DNA of 64,000 bases from Muricauda sp. SCSIO 64092. Its GTDB lineage: Bacteria; Bacteroidota; Bacteroidia; Flavobacteriales; Flavobacteriaceae. Positions within the stretch are counted from its first letter, which is position 1, and each line of letters begins with the position of its first letter. Shown here one piece after another: positions 37,208-46,698 of this stretch. Under the pieces are notes generated by a model, which was not told the origin of the DNA, did no database searches, and saw only the letters and a list, made by a program, of their open reading frames with translations. A program made the position numbers and the translations under genes. The stretch spans positions 4,047,001 through 4,111,000 of the forward strand of contig NZ_CP095413.1 in NCBI RefSeq assembly GCF_023016285.1, read 5' to 3'.

Positions 37208-37711
37208 TTATTTTTCCTCGGGGACAAAATTAAGGGCAACACCATTAATGCAGTGCCGTTTTCCAGTGGGCTCCGGCCCATCATTAAAAACGTGTCCCAG
37301 ATGGCCTCCACAGGTAGCACAATGTTCCTCAGTTCTGGGGTACCCTATTTTATAGTCCACATCATAAGCAACATTGCCTTCAATTTCCTTATAAAAACTG
37401 GGCCATCCCGTGCCGGAGTCAAATTTATGTTCACTTTTAAAGACCGGTGTCCCACAACCAGCGCAGACATAGGTCCCTTTTTCCTTATTGGTCAATAAGT
37501 CACTGGTAAAGGCATGTTCGGTGGCGGCCTTTCTTAGGACATAATATTCCATGTCCGTTAATTCGGCTTTCCATTCTGTATCCGATTTTGTAATCGGATA
37601 TTCAATTTCTTTTTCGGCCTTTGCCATTTCTTTCTTTTCCTGCTGGGAAATACCCATACAGGAACTGAGTGCCAATACCACTAGCAAAAGCAAAGCACTA
37701 TTTTTTCCCAT
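37208..37711 (-). CDS. msrB: MsrB lipoprotein
   Basis: 167 residues from the ATG at 37711, which starts a lipoprotein signal [18 protein letters not shown] (Cys18); the longer frame to 37789 is not needed. The mature part has the MsrB fold with CAGCGTPVF and [12 protein letters not shown] zinc pairs, GTGWPSF and the catalytic Cys in [13 protein letters not shown]. Probably repairs oxidised envelope proteins, complementing the cytoplasmic paralogue beside it. Confidence 0.93.
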   Translation of the reverse strand: MGKNSALLLLVVLALSSCMGISQQEKKEMAKAEKEIEYPITKSDTEWKAELTDMEYYVLRKAATEHAFTSDLLTNKEKGTYVCAGCGTPVFKSEHKFDSGTGWPSFYKEIEGNVAYDVDYKIGYPRTEEHCATCGGHLGHVFNDGPEPTGKRHCINGVALNFVPEEK

Positions 37712-37774
37712 CCTTCTTTTTTGTCTTGGACGGAAGTTCCGCCCAAGCCTTTCAAATTTACTTAAGTTTATACC

Positions 37775-37805
37775 AAAAAGAAAGCCCACCGCAGCTGCAG
37801 TGGGC
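37775..37805 (-). terminator. terminator of the collagen-like lipoprotein gene
   Basis: GCCCAC (37784-37789) pairs with GTGGGC (37800-37805), with an inner GCA/TGC pairing. On the minus strand the stem is followed by a T-rich tract (TTTCTTTTT). Confidence 0.75.
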
Positions 37806-37823
37806 CAACATTGCGCATATTTC

Positions 37824-38345
37824 TTATTGGAAAATGATATCGGTTTCGCTGATATTCATTTGCTTCATTAAACTTATAATGTCCATCTCCCCATTCACAT
37901 TAAATTCGGCAACCAAATCCCCGGGGATTATGGCGACCCTGGTCACAACATTATCGGTAAAATCCACACCCAAGTCACTTAGGTCATTGTCACCTATAAT
38001 CTGAAATTGGACACTGTCCACATCATGGTCAAAGACGTATTGGAATTCCCCAAACTCATCGAAGAAACTGGCTGGCAGGGACGTAAAAAGATTTTCGTCC
38101 AAGGAGACATAGGCCAAAAAGACATCGCCATTAAAGGTATTTCCAAATGAAAGGACTTCACTGGACCATAAGTTGTTATCAATATCATAGGCAAAAGTTA
38201 CGGCCTGCTCAAAAACGCTGGCACGTTGTGCATCCTCACCATCGGCACCGTCAAAGCCGTCGCGTCCAGGAGGTCCCTGGGGCCCTTCACAACCAAAAGC
38301 AAAGGCTATTGCCACTATTCCCAAAAGTATCTTGATTTTTTTCAT
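37824..38345 (-). CDS. lipoprotein with a short collagen-like segment
   Basis: 173 residues: lipoprotein signal ending in AFGC (Cys19), directly followed by a run of Gly-x-y triplets (GPQGPPGRDGFDGADGEDA), then a beta-rich domain. The short triplet run is a common opening of small Bacteroidetes surface lipoproteins and may mark the mature N-terminus for trimerisation, though five to six triplets are too few for a stable helix alone. Function unknown. Divergent from glgB. Confidence 0.75.
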   Translation of the reverse strand: MKKIKILLGIVAIAFAFGCEGPQGPPGRDGFDGADGEDAQRASVFEQAVTFAYDIDNNLWSSEVLSFGNTFNGDVFLAYVSLDENLFTSLPASFFDEFGEFQYVFDHDVDSVQFQIIGDNDLSDLGVDFTDNVVTRVAIIPGDLVAEFNVNGEMDIISLMKQMNISETDIIFQ

Positions 38346-38498
38346 AAAAATTGATTTTTCCGATTTGATTTCTTGCTTGTAATTTAACGTTTTTACTTAA
38401 ATCAAAAAGCGTTCCAAAAATTTAGGCAAGGTTTCAACCCAGGATTATATTCCTACAAAAAAGATGAGTAATATTGCAACTCACAATACAACTAAGTC

Positions 38499-40394
38499 AT
38501 GGCCAACGTTATCGCACATAGTCTTTTTACCGAGTTTGACATTAACCTTTTTAAGGCGGGAAAACATTTTAGGCTTTACCAAAAATTGGGTTCCCATCTA
38601 ACGGAAGTCAATGGGGAAGAAGGGGCGTATTTTGCGGTGTGGGCACCATCGGCCAAATCCGTTTCCGTTATTGGCGATTTTAACCATTGGCAGGAGGGAA
38701 CGCATGAGTTGAACGTAAGATGGGACTCCAGTGGGATTTGGGAAGGCTTTATTCCCGGAATTCAAAAAGGGGAACACTACAAGTACAAAATCACCTCCCA
38801 TAACCATGATCTTAAGACTGAAAAGGCGGATCCGTTTGCCAGGTATTGCGAGCAACCTCCCAAGACGGCCTCAATAGTTTGGGATGCTCCCTACGGTTGG
38901 AAGGACGCCAATTGGATGGAGAACAGGGAAAAACACAATAGTTTGGATAGGCCCTATTCCGTTTATGAAGTTCATTTGGGCTCCTGGAAAAAGAAAAATG
39001 GTTGGGAATCCCTCTCCTATATTGAAGCTTCGGAGGAATTGGTAAATTACGTGAAGGAAATGGGTTTTACCCATGTGGAGTTCATGCCCATTATGGAATA
39101 TCCGTTTGACCCATCCTGGGGCTATCAATTGACAGGATATTTTGCGCCAACGTCACGTTTTGGTAAGCCGGAGGATTTTAAACTATTGGTGGACAAATTC
39201 CATCAAGCGGGAATAGGGGTAATCCTGGACTGGGTACCTTCCCACTTTCCCGAAGATGCGCACGGTTTGGGCTATTTTGATGGTTCCCACCTCTATGAAC
39301 ATCCGGACAGACGTAAGGGCTATCATCCCGACTGGAAAAGTTTGATTTTCAATTATGGTCGTAACGAGGTCCGGGCATTTTTGATAAGTAATGCCATTTT
39401 TTGGTTGGAGGAGTACCATGCGGATGGTTTACGCGTGGATGCGGTGGCTTCCATGTTGTATTTGGACTATTCCCGTGAGGAAGGGGAATGGGAACCAAAC
39501 ATGTACGGCAATAACGAAAATCTGGAGGCCATGTCCTTTATTCGGGAGATGAACCAAGAAGTATATGCCAGTTTTAGAGGGGTCCAGACCATTGCCGAAG
39601 AATCCACAGCATTTAATGGTGTTTCCAAACCCGTCCATTTTGGAGGTCTTGGATTTGGTATGAAATGGATGATGGGATGGATGCATGATACCCTGGAATA
39701 TTTCAAAAAGGAACCTATTTACAGAAAGCATCATCAAAACGATCTTACGTTTAGCATGACCTATGCGTTCACCGAAAATTTTATGCTTCCTTTTTCCCAT
39801 GATGAAGTGGTGTACGGCAAAAACTCCCTCATTTATCGGATGCCAGGGGATGAATGGCAGCGATTTGCAAACCTAAGGTTGCTTTTTGGCTATATGTTCA
39901 CCCATCCAGGTGCCAATCTGATTTTTATGGGAGGTGAGTTTGGGCAGACCTCTGAATGGAATTTTCTGGAAAGCTTGGATTGGCATTTGTTGGACTATGA
40001 TTTTCACCAGGGGATCAAAAAAGTGATTCAGGACTTGAATAAAACCTACCGGGGACAACCCGCTTTGTATGAAAAACAGTTCAGTCCGGAAGGATTTGAG
40101 TGGATCGAGTGGAACGATGCCGAAAACTCCGTGATGACCTACATTAGAAAAGGACATGATACTGCCAACGATTTGGTCATCATCGGTAATTTTACCCCGG
40201 TTCCGAGGGAAAAATACCGGGTTGGAGTTCCAAAAGGGAAACAACTCAAACTACTTTTTAATAGTGATGACATCAAATACGGTGGAAGTGGTACTGGCAA
40301 AAAGACGGTAAAGCCATCAAATACACCCTGGAACGGAAGGGAAAATTCCATTGAAGTAAACCTACCCCCCTTGGGATTGCTAATTTATAAGTAA
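38499..40394 (+). CDS. glgB: 1,4-alpha-glucan branching enzyme
   Basis: 631 residues, GH13. An N-terminal CBM48-like domain (YFAVWAPSAKSVSVIGDFNHW) precedes the barrel with DWVPSHF near residue 243, GLRVDAVASML with the nucleophile Asp at about 313, TIAEEST with the acid Glu at about 367 and FSHDEVV near 433. A C-terminal all-beta domain closes it. Makes alpha-1,6 branches in glycogen. No glgA or glgC lies nearby; a GH31 alpha-glucosidase follows after 113 bases. Confidence 0.96.
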   Translation: MANVIAHSLFTEFDINLFKAGKHFRLYQKLGSHLTEVNGEEGAYFAVWAPSAKSVSVIGDFNHWQEGTHELNVRWDSSGIWEGFIPGIQKGEHYKYKITSHNHDLKTEKADPFARYCEQPPKTASIVWDAPYGWKDANWMENREKHNSLDRPYSVYEVHLGSWKKKNGWESLSYIEASEELVNYVKEMGFTHVEFMPIMEYPFDPSWGYQLTGYFAPTSRFGKPEDFKLLVDKFHQAGIGVILDWVPSHFPEDAHGLGYFDGSHLYEHPDRRKGYHPDWKSLIFNYGRNEVRAFLISNAIFWLEEYHADGLRVDAVASMLYLDYSREEGEWEPNMYGNNENLEAMSFIREMNQEVYASFRGVQTIAEESTAFNGVSKPVHFGGLGFGMKWMMGWMHDTLEYFKKEPIYRKHHQNDLTFSMTYAFTENFMLPFSHDEVVYGKNSLIYRMPGDEWQRFANLRLLFGYMFTHPGANLIFMGGEFGQTSEWNFLESLDWHLLDYDFHQGIKKVIQDLNKTYRGQPALYEKQFSPEGFEWIEWNDAENSVMTYIRKGHDTANDLVIIGNFTPVPREKYRVGVPKGKQLKLLFNSDDIKYGGSGTGKKTVKPSNTPWNGRENSIEVNLPPLGLLIYK

Positions 40395-40507
40395 AAGACC
40401 ACAACTATAACCTTGTAGTAGGGCATTTGTTCAAAAGTACTTTTCCCAATGGCCCCTAATGTCGGGTTAAAGTGCTTTTTTTGTTAGTCTTTTAAATCAT
40501 TTTCAAT

Positions 40508-42907
40508 ATGATTGTCAATACCGAGATTGAAAAAAGGGGCAATCTTTACCCCAACCACATTGTTGATTTTAAGCAGGATAATGATAAACTGTACTTTACG
40601 ACCCAAAATGGAGTGATCCTGGAGCTCACCATTTTGAGGGATAGCATGGTTCGTTTTAGGTATGCGACCGAACATGTTTTTGAACCGGACTTCTCCTATG
40701 CGGTAAGTGAGAACGTTATCACCGGATATAATAGGCTTGAAGTTGAGGATGAAATTTCAGAATATACCATCGAGACCGCTAAAATTCGAATTCACATTGA
40801 TAAAACCACCCTTAAAGTTCTACTAATGGATTTGGAAGGGAATCCAATCAATGAGGATGACAGTGGTTTTCACTGGGAGGAGAATTATGATTATGGTGGC
40901 AACGTGGTGAAAATGACCAAGGTTACCCAAACCGGGGAAAGCTTTTATGGTATGGGGGATAAAGCCTCACATACCAATTTAAAGGGAAAAAGGGTTTCCA
41001 ATTGGGTAACGGACTCCTATGCCTATGGAAAAGACCAGGAACCATTGTACAAGGCCATTCCATTTTATGTGGGACTGCACAACGATCTGGCCTATGGAAT
41101 CTTTTTTGACAACTCTTTTGGGACCTATTTCGATTTTGCCCATGAGCGCAGAAACCTGACCAGTTTCTGGGCGGATGGTGGCGAAATGAACTACTACTTT
41201 TTCTACGGCCCCAAAATTTCACAGGTTGTGGAGGCGTATACCGATTTAACGGGAGTGCCTGAATTGCCGCCTATGTGGGCCTTGGGCTACCATCAATCCA
41301 AATGGAGCTATTACCCGGAAAAAAGGGTAAAGCAACTGGCATCAAACTTTAGGAAATATAGAATCCCGTGCGATGCCATTTACTTGGATATTGACTATAT
41401 GGATGGCTTTCGCTGTTTTACCTGGAACCACAGACGTTTTCCAGATCCAAAAAAAATGATTGAGGAATTGGAGGAGGATGGATTCAAGACCGTAACCATG
41501 ATCGATCCCGGGTTAAAGATAGATCGGGACTATTGGGTCTACCGACAGGCAATGGAACAGGACTATTTTTGCAAACGGGCAGATGGACCCCATTTTAAAG
41601 GAAAGGTCTGGCCAGGGGAATGTAAATTCCCGGATTTTACCAATCCTGAAGTTAGGGAATGGTGGGCCGGTCTATACAAGGAAATGATAGCGGAAATGGG
41701 AGTGCACGGTGTTTGGAACGATATGAACGAACCTGCCGTTATGGAAGTCCCGACCAAGACAGCAAACTTGGATGTAAGGCATGATTATGATGGCCATCCC
41801 TGTAGCCATAGAAAAGCCCATAACGTTTACGGTATGCAAATGGTACGGGCCACCTACAATGGTTTAAAGAAGTATACTTTTCCCAAAAGGCCTTTTGTGT
41901 TGACCAGGGCCGCTTATGCTGGTACACAGCGTTATTCCGCCACATGGACAGGGGACAATGTTGCTACTTGGGAACATCTTTGGATAGCTAATGTACAGAT
42001 GCAGCGTATGTGCATGAGCGGATATTCATTTGTAGGTTCCGATATAGGTGGGTTTGCCGAGCAACCTAATGGGGAACTGTTCGCAAGATGGATACAACTT
42101 GGCGTATTCCATCCTTTTTGTAGGGTACATTCCAGTGGTGATCATGGAGATCAAGAGCCATGGTCATTTGGGGATGAGATTACCGAAATCGTGAGGAAAT
42201 TCATTGAGCTACGCTACCAATTGCTCCCCTATCTGTACACTACCTTTTACAATTATGTGACCAATGGGGTGCCTATGCTTCAATCCTTGGTGTATTATGA
42301 TCAAGAGGATACACAAACCCATTTCAGGACCGATGAGTTCCTTTTTGGGGAACATATTTTGGTCTGTCCTGTTCAAGAACCCAATGCCCAGGGCCGTAGA
42401 ATGTATATCCCCAAAGGGAAATGGTACAATTACTGGACCGAGGAAATTGTGAATGGCAAAGTTGAAAAGTGGGTTGCGGCCCCATTGGACAAAATCCCAC
42501 TATTTATTAAAGAGGGGGCCATAATTCCTAAATACCCAGTTCAACAGTATGTTGGCGAAAAAGACATAAAGGAATTAAAGGTTGATGTGTATTATAAGGA
42601 AGGCACGGAAAAATCCACCATCTATGAAGATCAACTTGAGGGGTTTGACCATAAAAAGGGCCGTTACAGCCTACGTAATTTTAGACTAAGGGGAAAAGCC
42701 AACGAATTGATCATACAGCAATTTAAGGATGGTAGCTTTACTACTTCCTACGATACCCTTAAAATCCAGTTTCATGGACTTCCCTTTAAAATTTCGAGGA
42801 TAGAGGTGGATAATGAGGAGGTGGACCTGAAATCAGTGAAATTTGATGGAAAGGCCAGTATGGAAGTAAGCAAAGAGACTACGGAACTTCATGTTTTTGG
42901 ACCTTAA
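40508..42907 (+). CDS. GH31 family alpha-glucosidase
   Basis: 799 residues without a signal peptide, so probably cytoplasmic. The N-terminal galactose-mutarotase-like domain has SFYGMGDKA; the barrel has YLDIDYMDGFRCFTWN, the nucleophile Asp405 in WNDMNEPAV, and the acid/base Asp483 in WTGDNVATWEHL, followed by GSDIGGF. Releases alpha-linked glucose from maltose or related oligosaccharides. Next to glgB it may serve glycogen or maltodextrin turnover. Confidence 0.93.
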   Translation: MIVNTEIEKRGNLYPNHIVDFKQDNDKLYFTTQNGVILELTILRDSMVRFRYATEHVFEPDFSYAVSENVITGYNRLEVEDEISEYTIETAKIRIHIDKTTLKVLLMDLEGNPINEDDSGFHWEENYDYGGNVVKMTKVTQTGESFYGMGDKASHTNLKGKRVSNWVTDSYAYGKDQEPLYKAIPFYVGLHNDLAYGIFFDNSFGTYFDFAHERRNLTSFWADGGEMNYYFFYGPKISQVVEAYTDLTGVPELPPMWALGYHQSKWSYYPEKRVKQLASNFRKYRIPCDAIYLDIDYMDGFRCFTWNHRRFPDPKKMIEELEEDGFKTVTMIDPGLKIDRDYWVYRQAMEQDYFCKRADGPHFKGKVWPGECKFPDFTNPEVREWWAGLYKEMIAEMGVHGVWNDMNEPAVMEVPTKTANLDVRHDYDGHPCSHRKAHNVYGMQMVRATYNGLKKYTFPKRPFVLTRAAYAGTQRYSATWTGDNVATWEHLWIANVQMQRMCMSGYSFVGSDIGGFAEQPNGELFARWIQLGVFHPFCRVHSSGDHGDQEPWSFGDEITEIVRKFIELRYQLLPYLYTTFYNYVTNGVPMLQSLVYYDQEDTQTHFRTDEFLFGEHILVCPVQEPNAQGRRMYIPKGKWYNYWTEEIVNGKVEKWVAAPLDKIPLFIKEGAIIPKYPVQQYVGEKDIKELKVDVYYKEGTEKSTIYEDQLEGFDHKKGRYSLRNFRLRGKANELIIQQFKDGSFTTSYDTLKIQFHGLPFKISRIEVDNEEVDLKSVKFDGKASMEVSKETTELHVFGP

Positions 42908-42948
42908 TTTTTCGTAACTTGAAAATAGAAACACGATAAATTACCACT

Positions 42949-43764
42949 ATGAAAAAATTAGTATTGACACTATTGGTTTTCATGGTTGCAATGGCCTGTA
43001 AAACCAACCCGTTTACGGGAAAGAAGATGCTCAATTTTTACGGAAACAGACAAATATTTCCAATGGCCTTTGCCCAATACGACCAATTTCTTTCCGAGAA
43101 CAACGTCATTACGGGAACGGATGAGGCCCGAATGATAACGGAAGTTGGACAGCGCATTTCCTCTGCGGCCGAACGTTGGCTGGATGCCAATGGGTATCCC
43201 GGCTACCTTAAGGATTATCAATGGGAATATAATTTGGTGAAAGATGAAACGGTAAATGCGTGGTGTATGCCCGGTGGTAAAATCGTTTTTTATACCGGTA
43301 TTCTGCCCATTACCCAAACAGAAACCGGGGTTGCCGTGGTAATGGGACATGAGGTGGCCCATGCCTTGGCCGATCATGGTGCCCAACGGATGAGTGCCGG
43401 TACTTTGCAACAAATAGGTGCCGTAGGTGCGGCAATTGCGACCAGCGGAGAATCCGCGGAAACCCAAAATGCCTTTATGCAGGCCTATGGGATAGGATCC
43501 AACGTCCTGGGTATGCTGCCGTTTAGCCGAAGCCATGAAACAGAGGCAGATTTAATTGGGCTTCAGATCATGGCCATAGCTGGCTATAATCCCGATGAAG
43601 CCGCCAAACTGTGGCAAAGGATGAAAGCAAAATCCGGAGGACAGGCCCCACCCGAGTTCTTGAGCACGCATCCATCCAATGATACCAGGATAAGTAATTT
43701 GACGGCATGGGCCCCTCAGGCCAAACAAGAAGCCGCCAAATTTGGGGTCACATCGTTCAAATAA
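42949..43764 (+). CDS. M48 family metalloprotease lipoprotein (LoiP/BepA-like)
   Basis: 271 residues with a lipobox (VAMAC, Cys17). Zinc motif HEVAH at 134-138, third ligand Glu199 in SHETEADLIGLQIM, and a C-terminal LSTHPSNDTRI typical of LoiP-type periplasmic proteases. Likely an envelope quality-control protease. It starts 42 bases behind the GH31 gene but has no obvious functional link to it. Confidence 0.92.
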   Translation: MKKLVLTLLVFMVAMACKTNPFTGKKMLNFYGNRQIFPMAFAQYDQFLSENNVITGTDEARMITEVGQRISSAAERWLDANGYPGYLKDYQWEYNLVKDETVNAWCMPGGKIVFYTGILPITQTETGVAVVMGHEVAHALADHGAQRMSAGTLQQIGAVGAAIATSGESAETQNAFMQAYGIGSNVLGMLPFSRSHETEADLIGLQIMAIAGYNPDEAAKLWQRMKAKSGGQAPPEFLSTHPSNDTRISNLTAWAPQAKQEAAKFGVTSFK

Positions 43765-43790
43765 ATTGAAATTTATAAAGTTTTAAATAC

Positions 43791-43817
43791 AAAAGCTGTC
43801 CAATTCCGACAGCTTTT
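43791..43817 (+). terminator. terminator of the M48 protease gene
   Basis: Perfect 10-bp stem AAAAGCTGTC / GACAGCTTTT with a 7-base loop, ending in a T-rich stretch; it lies only 13 bases before the next start codon. Confidence 0.82.
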
Positions 43818-43830
43818 CTATTTTTAGGGA

Positions 43831-45153
43831 ATGGCAAAAGTGTTGGCGATAAAGGGTAATAAAAAGCTTTTGAATGCATGGGCTTTTTATGATTGGGCCA
43901 ATTCCGTATATAGCCTTGTTATTTCCTCTGCCATTTTCCCAATTTTTTATGGGGCGTTATTTAGGTCTGCGGGCGTAGAAAAGGTTCTGGTATTTGGTGG
44001 TGAGATAGCGCGTGCACCGCTCATAAGTTATGTGACCTCCGCCGCTTTTGTATTTATCGCCATCATAACACCATTGGTGTCCGGAATTGCGGATTATCTG
44101 GGAAACAAAAAAGTATTCCTTAAGTTCTTTTGCTATTTGGGGGCGGCTTCCTGTATAGGCCTGTATTGGTTTTCATTGGAAAACATCTATTTGGGGCTGG
44201 TTTGCTATTTTTTTGGTCTGGTTGGGTTTTGGGTGAGTTTTGCCATCAATAATTCCTATTTGCCGGACATTGCCTTCCCGGAGCAGCAAGATAGGATAAG
44301 TGCCAAGGGTTTTTCCTTAGGTTATATAGGCAGTGTGTTGCTACTGTTGATCAATCTGGCCATGGTCATGAAACCATCCCTTTTTGGCATTTTGGACAGC
44401 GCCGGTGAAGTTGCCGAAATTACGGCCATGAAGTATTCATTTGTGACCGTGGGCATATGGTGGATATTATTTAGCCAATATACTTTTAAACACCTTCCAA
44501 AAGGATATAAAAGGGAAGGGGAACGTACCAATATTGTGTTGAATGGTTTTCTTGAATTAAAATCCGTTTGGCAACAATTGGGTGCTGAGACCAAATTGAA
44601 ACGTTATTTGGGCGCCTTTTTCGTTTACAGTATGGCCGTACAGACCATTATGCTGATTGCCACATATTTTGGTGAGGAGGAAATTGATTGGGGAACGGAC
44701 AATGAGCGGACCACGGGACTTATTATAAGCATTTTGGTGATACAACTTGTCGCAATTTTTGGTGCTACTTTCACTGCCAGGGCCTCCAAAAAGTTCGGGA
44801 ACATCCAAACCCTTATTACCATTAATATTTTTTGGCTGGCACTATGTGTTTATGCCTATTTTCTGAAGACCCCAATGGATTTTTATATTGCAGCGGGTTT
44901 AGTGGGGATTGTCATGGGCGGTATCCAGGCGCTATCGCGATCCACATATTCCAAATTTCTTCCGGAAACGACGGATACCACTTCGTTTTTTAGTTTTTAT
45001 GACGTTTCAGAAAAAATAGGGATTATTATTGGGACCTTTCTTTACGGTTTTGTGGCGCAGGTTACTGGAAGTATGCGAAATGCGGCCATTTTTCTTGGGG
45101 TTTTCTTTTTGATCGGTGCTTTTCTTTTGACCAGGGTAAATAAAAAACCCTGA
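43831..45153 (+). CDS. MFS transporter of the UMF1/Atg22-like type
   Basis: 440 residues with about 12 membrane segments. The start LLNAWAFYDWANSVYSLVISSAIFPIFY is the hallmark of the UMF1 family (YDWANSxY). SGIADYLGNKK between spans 2 and 3 is the MFS loop motif. A proposed amino-acid or effluxer role exists for Atg22 relatives; the substrate here is unknown. The coding region ends inside its own terminator. Confidence 0.9.
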   Translation: MAKVLAIKGNKKLLNAWAFYDWANSVYSLVISSAIFPIFYGALFRSAGVEKVLVFGGEIARAPLISYVTSAAFVFIAIITPLVSGIADYLGNKKVFLKFFCYLGAASCIGLYWFSLENIYLGLVCYFFGLVGFWVSFAINNSYLPDIAFPEQQDRISAKGFSLGYIGSVLLLLINLAMVMKPSLFGILDSAGEVAEITAMKYSFVTVGIWWILFSQYTFKHLPKGYKREGERTNIVLNGFLELKSVWQQLGAETKLKRYLGAFFVYSMAVQTIMLIATYFGEEEIDWGTDNERTTGLIISILVIQLVAIFGATFTARASKKFGNIQTLITINIFWLALCVYAYFLKTPMDFYIAAGLVGIVMGGIQALSRSTYSKFLPETTDTTSFFSFYDVSEKIGIIIGTFLYGFVAQVTGSMRNAAIFLGVFFLIGAFLLTRVNKKP

Positions 45154-45169
45154 TGTTGATCAGGGCTTT
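45148..45169 (+). terminator. terminator overlapping the MFS stop codon
   Basis: CCCTGAT (45148-45154) pairs with ATCAGGG (45159-45165), loop GTTG, followed by CTTTT. The stop codon TGA is part of the stem. Confidence 0.75.
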
Positions 45170-45200
45170 TATCTTAACTGTATGGGTCGTTTTTTGATTT

Positions 45201-45923
45201 TTAATAACTTGAAATGTCCCCCGAACCGGAGCTTTTGGTATCAATCTTTTTTGGGTTTCCTTTGTAACTGATATCCCCCGAACCGGAAACACGTGCTTTT
45301 AGCATTTCCTTTGCCGTGACCTTAATGTCCGCTGAACCGGATACTTGGGCATCCACAAAATCAGCTTCCAGGTCATAAGCCCTAATATCTCCGGAACCTG
45401 AAACGGATACCTCAAAATCCGTGGCCCTTCCGGATAGGTTCATATCCCCTGAACCGGACATTGAAGCATCCACACTTGCGGCTTCAATTTCCAAGGAAAT
45501 ATCACCGGAACCTGAGATTGAAGTCCTAAAACGATTGGATTTCAATACGGTTTTCCCAACAATATCACCAGATCCCGATAAGGATACACCATCCACATTT
45601 TCAACGGGAACGGTAATTAATATTCCATCATTCCAATTGGAAGGCTTCAAATTGATGCCCCTTTTTTGTTTGATGGTCAATTTGCCATCCTTAACCTCGG
45701 TCTTGATATATTCCAATAGATTTTCCTCCCCCTTAAGGGTCAGTTGTCCTTCGGTACCATCCACAAGTTCCACATCGAACCAACCTGCAAGTGCTACATA
45801 GTCATATTCCCCCACGGAACGTTCAATGGTCACGGTTTTCCCATTTCCCTTAACGCGTTTCCATTGGGCGCTGGATAAGGTAACTGTTAGTATGGCCAAA
45901 ACAATTGTTAGTGCTTTTTTCAT
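45201..45923 (-). CDS. DUF2807 (head-GIN) secreted beta-helix protein, copy 2
   Basis: 240 residues: signal peptide (to ...TLSSAQ), then a region beginning WFDVELVDGTEGQLTLKGEENLLEYI and a repeated strand pattern with SGSGDI about every 15-25 residues (seven or more copies), characteristic of the putative auto-transporter adhesin head-GIN domain. The repeats suggest a right-handed beta-helix at the cell surface or periplasm. Close paralogue of the gene immediately upstream; last gene of the sigma operon. Confidence 0.85.
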   Translation of the reverse strand: MKKALTIVLAILTVTLSSAQWKRVKGNGKTVTIERSVGEYDYVALAGWFDVELVDGTEGQLTLKGEENLLEYIKTEVKDGKLTIKQKRGINLKPSNWNDGILITVPVENVDGVSLSGSGDIVGKTVLKSNRFRTSISGSGDISLEIEAASVDASMSGSGDMNLSGRATDFEVSVSGSGDIRAYDLEADFVDAQVSGSADIKVTAKEMLKARVSGSGDISYKGNPKKIDTKSSGSGDISSY

Positions 45924-45947
45924 GATCTCTATTTTTTGATTGTTTAA

Positions 45948-46673
45948 TTAGTAGCTCGAAATATTTCCGGAACCGGCGGATTTACTGTCTATTTTAGTGG
46001 GATTTCCTTTGTAGGTAATGTCTCCGGAACCCGAAACCCTTGCTTTTATTTCTTCTTTGGCGGTAACGTTCAACTTGCCCGATCCCGCAACATTGGCCGT
46101 AACGTAATCCGCTGTAAGGTCAAAAGCATCAATATCTGCAGAACCGGCAACTGAAACGGTAAAGGTATTTGCAGAACCGGATAGATCCATATCACCTGAG
46201 CCCGAGAGCGAGGCTTTTAAGTCTGAGGCTTCCACCGCAAGTGTAATATCACCCGATCCGGCAACAGAGGCTTTGAACGTATCTGCCTTAATGGTGGTTT
46301 TCGAAATTACATTACCTGATCCTGCGGAGCTCACAGCGCTGATGTCCTCAATGGGGATGGTCACTTCAATGCCATTCCTCCATTTGGAAGATGATAAATT
46401 CACGCCTTTTTCTTTTTTGATGGTCAGTTTCCCGTTTTTCACCTCGGTTTCTATGTATTCCAAAAGGTTTTCCTCTCCTTTTAGCGTAATCTTTCCTTCC
46501 TTTCCGGATACCAGGATTACATCAAACCAACCTGCGGACGCAATGGCATCATATTCACCAACATTACGTTCTATGGTGACTACATTTCCATTTCCCCTTA
46601 TTTTCTTTTTGTTCCATTGTGCCGTTGCCAGTATGGAGAACAATACCAGGCTTAACGTTAATATCCTTTTCAT
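45948..46673 (-). CDS. DUF2807 (head-GIN) secreted beta-helix protein, copy 1
   Basis: 241 residues with signal peptide MKRILTLSLVLFSILATAQ and the same layout as its downstream neighbour: WFDVILVSGKEGKITLKGEENLLEYIETEV, then SAGSGN/SGSGDI/AGSADI repeats. Similarity over the full length and the 24-base gap show a tandem duplication. Function unknown; adhesin-like by family name only. Confidence 0.85.
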   Translation of the reverse strand: MKRILTLSLVLFSILATAQWNKKKIRGNGNVVTIERNVGEYDAIASAGWFDVILVSGKEGKITLKGEENLLEYIETEVKNGKLTIKKEKGVNLSSSKWRNGIEVTIPIEDISAVSSAGSGNVISKTTIKADTFKASVAGSGDITLAVEASDLKASLSGSGDMDLSGSANTFTVSVAGSADIDAFDLTADYVTANVAGSGKLNVTAKEEIKARVSGSGDITYKGNPTKIDSKSAGSGNISSY

Positions 46674-46698
46674 TTTAGTTGTTATTTAGCTTTGATTT

